A stretch of DNA of 64,000 nucleotides, from contig NZ_JALPNU010000001.1 of NCBI RefSeq assembly GCF_030851345.1, positions 310,001 to 374,000 on the forward strand. Direction: 5' to 3'. Both the position numbers and the translations under genes were made by a program. The notes below the pieces were generated by a model. The model worked only from the letters and a program-made list of their open reading frames with translations. It ran no database searches and was not told the DNA's origin. Below, piece after piece: positions 60,660 to 64,000 of the stretch. The DNA comes from Marinifilum sp. D714. GTDB taxonomy: Bacteria > Bacteroidota > Bacteroidia > Bacteroidales > Marinifilaceae. Each line of letters begins with the position of its first letter. Position 1 is the stretch's first letter.

Positions 60660-62051
60660 TTAGGCATGTTGTTTACTTGCGGTAAAGATAAAATAAGAAA
60701 CCGCTAACAAATCAGCCGAACCTCCCGGAGATATATGATTCTTCTCACAGTAATCGATCAAATCATTGTATAGAAATTCAAATTTTTCATTCTCGAAATT
60801 CAAAAATGCTTCGTTGGCTTTTTGCTTTAATCCATCTAAAACCTCCACCCCTTTTCGATACAGAATATTACTATCGTCGTTATTGGCAATTAAAGCCAGT
60901 AAGGCATGGGTTAAAGATTTGTGCAGGATTTTATCATCGGTGCGCGGCTTATTTTGTAAATGGTATTCCAAAACCGGAATTGCATGCTGAAATACACTCG
61001 GTAAACCAGCCTGTATTTCACCACGAATGCCTTGTCCTTTCGTTCCATATTTCTCGAAACAAACTTCACCATGCGTTTGGTTTCCATTATACAATTTCCT
61101 TCCCAACTCGCGCTCTACCAAATTGCCGTTTAAATCTTTAATCAGATCAACAAAAGCTTGATAGGAAAAACTTCTTTTTGCCATTAGATACGCACTTACA
61201 AACAAAGAGAACCCCAATAAAAAGATTGCCCCTTTGTGCGTATTTATTCCATTGGTTTCACGAAACATATCTTCCTCCATCAACAAACCAATTCGGCGCA
61301 ATTCAGGAAGAGCTTCTTTCAAATCATCACTTGTATAGGAAAAACCATATTCAGCAATCTCCTTAAAGTAAACCGATAAAGCCGATGCGGAATCAATAAA
61401 AGTAGAAAAGTCCATGTCATCATGAGAACCATTGGAATTCCGATCCACCAAACCTGGTTTGGGCGATAAGGCCACCTCGTGCAATAAAGACTTCAAAGCA
61501 TTCGATGCCAGATTTTTGCAAACCTCATCCTTCCTAATTTGGTTTAGATATTGATCGATATCCTCATCAATCTTTTTACGAATATCAGCATAGGAATGAT
61601 TCTGTTCTCTCATACACAACAAAGCAGGCTTTTCGTTGCAGAAATAACACAACTTTGCCTTGCCCGAAGATACCGGATCTCCTTCAGCATTGGTGATGTC
61701 CACATCCAAAAGACGACCCAAAGAATGTGATTCCTCAAACTTTTCGGTGATTTCTTTTATTTCATTGATTGAATAAGTATTCTCAAGAAGAGGAACCAAG
61801 TAGAAATCGCCAGCTGCATCAACAGCACAGTGCTCTTGCTTCGAATCAATCAATATCCTATGTGATAACAGGTGGCGTTTTAGTTCAGCCAATACCTGCT
61901 TAAAACAAGAATGAATTTTATCATCAGATTTTGGAAATCCTGGAATATTAAGGTTCAAACTTAAAGATGCTTGTCCAGACTTTGAAATTCCTTTTCGCAA
62001 AACAGATCTTTGATCTCTTGCCTTTAATATTTTCCCTAACACATCACTCAT
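60660..62051 (-). CDS. citXG: CitX-CitG fusion: holo-ACP synthase/triphosphoribosyl-dephospho-CoA synthase
   Basis: 463 residues in two enzymes. Residues 1-170 are CitX, which loads the prosthetic group onto the citrate lyase carrier protein (GRLLDVDITNAEGDPVSSGKAKLCYFC, CMREQNHSYADI). Residues 180-463 are CitG, which makes triphosphoribosyl-dephospho-CoA from dephospho-CoA and ATP (LLHEVALSPKPGLVDRNSNGSHDDMDFSTFI, INTHKGAIFLLG, THGEVCFEKYG, GGSADLLAVSYF). The order X-G in one chain matches citXG of some enterobacteria. It lies between citF and citC. Confidence 0.93.
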   Translation of the reverse strand: MSDVLGKILKARDQRSVLRKGISKSGQASLSLNLNIPGFPKSDDKIHSCFKQVLAELKRHLLSHRILIDSKQEHCAVDAAGDFYLVPLLENTYSINEIKEITEKFEESHSLGRLLDVDITNAEGDPVSSGKAKLCYFCNEKPALLCMREQNHSYADIRKKIDEDIDQYLNQIRKDEVCKNLASNALKSLLHEVALSPKPGLVDRNSNGSHDDMDFSTFIDSASALSVYFKEIAEYGFSYTSDDLKEALPELRRIGLLMEEDMFRETNGINTHKGAIFLLGFSLFVSAYLMAKRSFSYQAFVDLIKDLNGNLVERELGRKLYNGNQTHGEVCFEKYGTKGQGIRGEIQAGLPSVFQHAIPVLEYHLQNKPRTDDKILHKSLTHALLALIANNDDSNILYRKGVEVLDGLKQKANEAFLNFENEKFEFLYNDLIDYCEKNHISPGGSADLLAVSYFIFTASKQHA

Positions 62052-62139
62052 TCCTGCAAATCTCTTTAAAGACTTATAAAATTACACCCTAAAAGTAAAA
62101 TTACAATTAGGGTGCACTTTTCTTTATATCAACTATCTG

Positions 62140-63699
62140 TTAAGATAGATTTTCAACATTGTGAATCACATCAATAATGGTACCATCGCGATATTCAACC
62201 AAGGCAACAACTTTATCACCCAATTGTTTTTCCGCTGGAACACCAGTCATTGCATCCACTTCTTTCTTCAAATCATTAATGTCTACAACTTTAACACCTG
62301 CTTTCTTCAAGGCAGCTGCAAGATTTGGTTTAGAAGGATTTACACAAACTCCACGCTCAGTAACAATCACGTCAACACTTTCACCAGGAGTTACAATTGT
62401 GTGAACACGATCTTTCACGATTGGCAAACGACCACGGAAAGAAGGACAAACAATCACACTTAGATTTGCACCTGAAGCGGTATCAGAGTGACCTCCTGAA
62501 GCACCACGAATCTCACCTGATGAACCTGTGATTACATTTACATTAAAGTCAACATCTACCTCCAAAGCACCTAGCACAACTACATCCAATTTGTTGGTCA
62601 TTGCACCACAGTTGTTTGGATTTGCATATTGATCGCATGTTATTTCGATGTGCTGTGGATTGTTCAATACAGAAGTACTTACTGCAGCATCGAAAGACTG
62701 TACATCAAAAATTGCCTGGAACAATCCTTCGTTTAGCATGTCAACACCGTAAGAAGTAACACCACCAATCATGAAGCTACCTTTAATGTCTTTGCGCTTC
62801 ATATCTTCGCGTAGGAATTTAGCTACAGCCAAAGAAGCACCACCCGCTCCTACCTGGAACGACATGCCATCCTTGAACAAGCCAGAATGCTCGATAACTG
62901 TTGCTGCAATACGAGCAATACGCAAATCCATTGGAGATTTTGTGATACGAGTAGTACCCGATGCAATCTTAGTAGCATCACCAATGCTATCAACCTTTAC
63001 AACGTGGTCAACAAAGTGCTGACGAATTGAACCAGGAACACATGGATAATCTACAAGGTTATCGGTTACAATAATTACATTTTTAGAGTAACGCGCATCA
63101 ATATCGGCATACCCCATAGAACCAAAAGCTGATGGCCCGTGAGCTCCGGTAGCATTACCTTCCTCATCGGCAGCCGAAGCAGCTAAAACAGACAAATCTG
63201 GCTTGATACGTCCAGTCAAGATATCTCTAACACGACCACCATGAGAGTGAATAATTGCAGGATGCTTTAATTTACCCATTGAGATAATTTCACCCAAACG
63301 GCCACGAATACCTGAAGAGAAAATTCTGGTAATCATTCCTTTCTCAACATATGGAACCAATCCATCATGTGCAGATGTTAATGAAGAAGAAGCCAAAGTA
63401 ATATCTTTGATTCCCATTTCATCTAAAATTTCGATTGTTTGCATCAAAACTCCATCTCCTCCACGAAGGTGGTGATGAAATGTAACAGTCATTCCATCGA
63501 AAGGATTACATTTCTTAATGGCATCTTTTAAATCGCCACACAATTTTGAAGTATGGGCTTTTTTTGCTTTTAATGTTCGAACAATATTAGTTGATGGAAT
63601 CTCATCACCAATAATGCTTTCCCATACGCCCTGGAAAGGCTTTAACTCACCAAGACCTTCTATATATTCAGGAATTTCAACTCCTAATGCGTTCTTCAT
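62140..63699 (-). CDS. citF: Citrate lyase alpha subunit (citrate:acetyl-ACP transferase)
   Basis: 519 residues. Exchanges the acetyl group on the carrier protein for citrate. Typical segments: EIPSTNIVRTLKAKKAHTSKLCGDLKDAIKKC, MTVTFHHHLRGGDGVLMQT, FSSGIRGRLGEIISMGKLKHPAIIHSHGGR, VDYPCVPGSIRQHFVDHVVKVDSIGD, FMIGGVTSYGVDMLNEGLFQAIFDVQSFD and GSSGEIRGASGGHSDTASG. Lies 43 bp downstream of citE on the same strand. CitD is not in the window and is presumably upstream of citE. Confidence 0.97.
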   Translation of the reverse strand: MKNALGVEIPEYIEGLGELKPFQGVWESIIGDEIPSTNIVRTLKAKKAHTSKLCGDLKDAIKKCNPFDGMTVTFHHHLRGGDGVLMQTIEILDEMGIKDITLASSSLTSAHDGLVPYVEKGMITRIFSSGIRGRLGEIISMGKLKHPAIIHSHGGRVRDILTGRIKPDLSVLAASAADEEGNATGAHGPSAFGSMGYADIDARYSKNVIIVTDNLVDYPCVPGSIRQHFVDHVVKVDSIGDATKIASGTTRITKSPMDLRIARIAATVIEHSGLFKDGMSFQVGAGGASLAVAKFLREDMKRKDIKGSFMIGGVTSYGVDMLNEGLFQAIFDVQSFDAAVSTSVLNNPQHIEITCDQYANPNNCGAMTNKLDVVVLGALEVDVDFNVNVITGSSGEIRGASGGHSDTASGANLSVIVCPSFRGRLPIVKDRVHTIVTPGESVDVIVTERGVCVNPSKPNLAAALKKAGVKVVDINDLKKEVDAMTGVPAEKQLGDKVVALVEYRDGTIIDVIHNVENLS

Positions 63700-63742
63700 T
63701 TTGTTTTTTTATTAGTATCAATTTTGTAAACAGGAATAACTG

Positions 63743-64000
63743 TTAACTTGCAACCGACTCTTCGATTTCTTTTAAATCGATATTGGCATATTCAAGAACA
63801 GTAATTGCTCTCTGAACAACAGGAGCATCAACCATTTTTCCGTCAATTGCAAATACTCCAATACCAGCATTTTTATTTCGAATAAATTCTGAATAAACAC
63901 GGTAAGCTTTTCTTACCTCATTTTCGGTTGGGTTAAACACTTCGTGTACACCATCTACCTGACGAGGATTGATCAATGCTTTTCCAGCGAAACCAATCTT
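63743..64000 (-). CDS. citE: Citrate lyase beta subunit CitE (partial, 5' end outside the window)
   Basis: Only the C-terminal roughly 85 residues are inside: ...KIGFAGKALINPRQVDGVHEVFNP..., the conserved 'GKxxIHPxQ' region of HpcH/HpaI-type lyases (here INPRQ), and the tail MVDAPVVQRAITVLEYANID. The frame stays open to the window edge, so the Met at 63976 is internal. CitE cleaves citryl-ACP to oxaloacetate and acetyl-ACP. With citF, citXG and citC it marks a citrate fermentation operon. Confidence 0.93.
   Translation of the reverse strand, partial: KIGFAGKALINPRQVDGVHEVFNPTENEVRKAYRVYSEFIRNKNAGIGVFAIDGKMVDAPVVQRAITVLEYANIDLKEIEESVAS

Overview
The window looks like chromosomal DNA of a low-GC marine or sediment Bacteroidota, probably a fermentative anaerobe or facultative anaerobe of the Bacteroidales/Marinilabiliales type. 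This rests on the AT-rich code, the scarcity of Shine-Dalgarno sequences, the Bacteroidota-style TAnnTTTG -7 elements, the characteristic protein families (DUF4932, PD40/SPOR-TPR, MacB-like 800-residue permeases) and the metabolic set: trimeric [FeFe] hydrogenase, butyrate kinase and citrate lyase. All calls come from reading the sequence; no database search was possible.

Layout. 1-9.9 kb: a DUF4932 protein, a SanA/ElyC-like protein, a DUF2007 protein, lgt, a rubredoxin-DUF2231 membrane protein, a GH20 hexosaminidase lipoprotein, then redox genes (Crp/Fnr regulator, YceI, azoreductase, nitroreductase/HxlR divergent pair). 10-16 kb: a minus-strand signalling block (cNMP-binding histidine kinase, periplasmic-sensor histidine kinase, NtrC-type regulator) ending at a LUD/LutC-like gene that has a candidate sigma-54 promoter and a cluster of palindromes between it and the regulator. 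16-23.6 kb: outer-membrane protein, C1B peptidase, cytidylate kinase-like protein, TPR protein, rarA, kdsA. 24-27.5 kb: NADH-linked [FeFe] hydrogenase operon. 28-35 kb: an accessory, repeat-rich region with a GHKL ATPase-PD-(D/E)XK nuclease fusion bounded by an attC-like element, a RAYT transposase flanked by inverted REP units, a 7 x 44-bp tandem array, and butyrate kinase between two 116-bp repeats. 35-48.7 kb: a serine hydrolase, a voltage/cNMP-gated channel with a class III cyclase, a YbhGFSR-like efflux operon with its TetR regulator and operators, and a MacB-like permease. 48.9-55.8 kb: serC, serA, a DUF1015 gene, gcvT and a TPR-PD40-SPOR lipoprotein-like protein. 56-58.9 kb: an Hpt/STAS/RsbU-type partner-switching module and a PQ-loop (SemiSWEET) protein. 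58.9-59.3 kb: a second, 21-bp periodic array. 59.4-64 kb: citrate lyase genes (citE partial, citF, citXG, citC).

The genes combine into recognisable units: H2/NADH turnover plus butyrate and citrate fermentation; serine and one-carbon synthesis (serC/serA/gcvT); second-messenger signalling (cyclase, CNG-like channel, cNMP-binding kinase); and stress or redox regulation. The strongest candidates for something undescribed are the single-gene GHKL-nuclease cassette at 28.1-30.0 kb, the sigma-54/LutC control region at 10.5-10.75 kb, and the two tandem arrays whose periods (22 and 21 bp) are close to two DNA helical turns.
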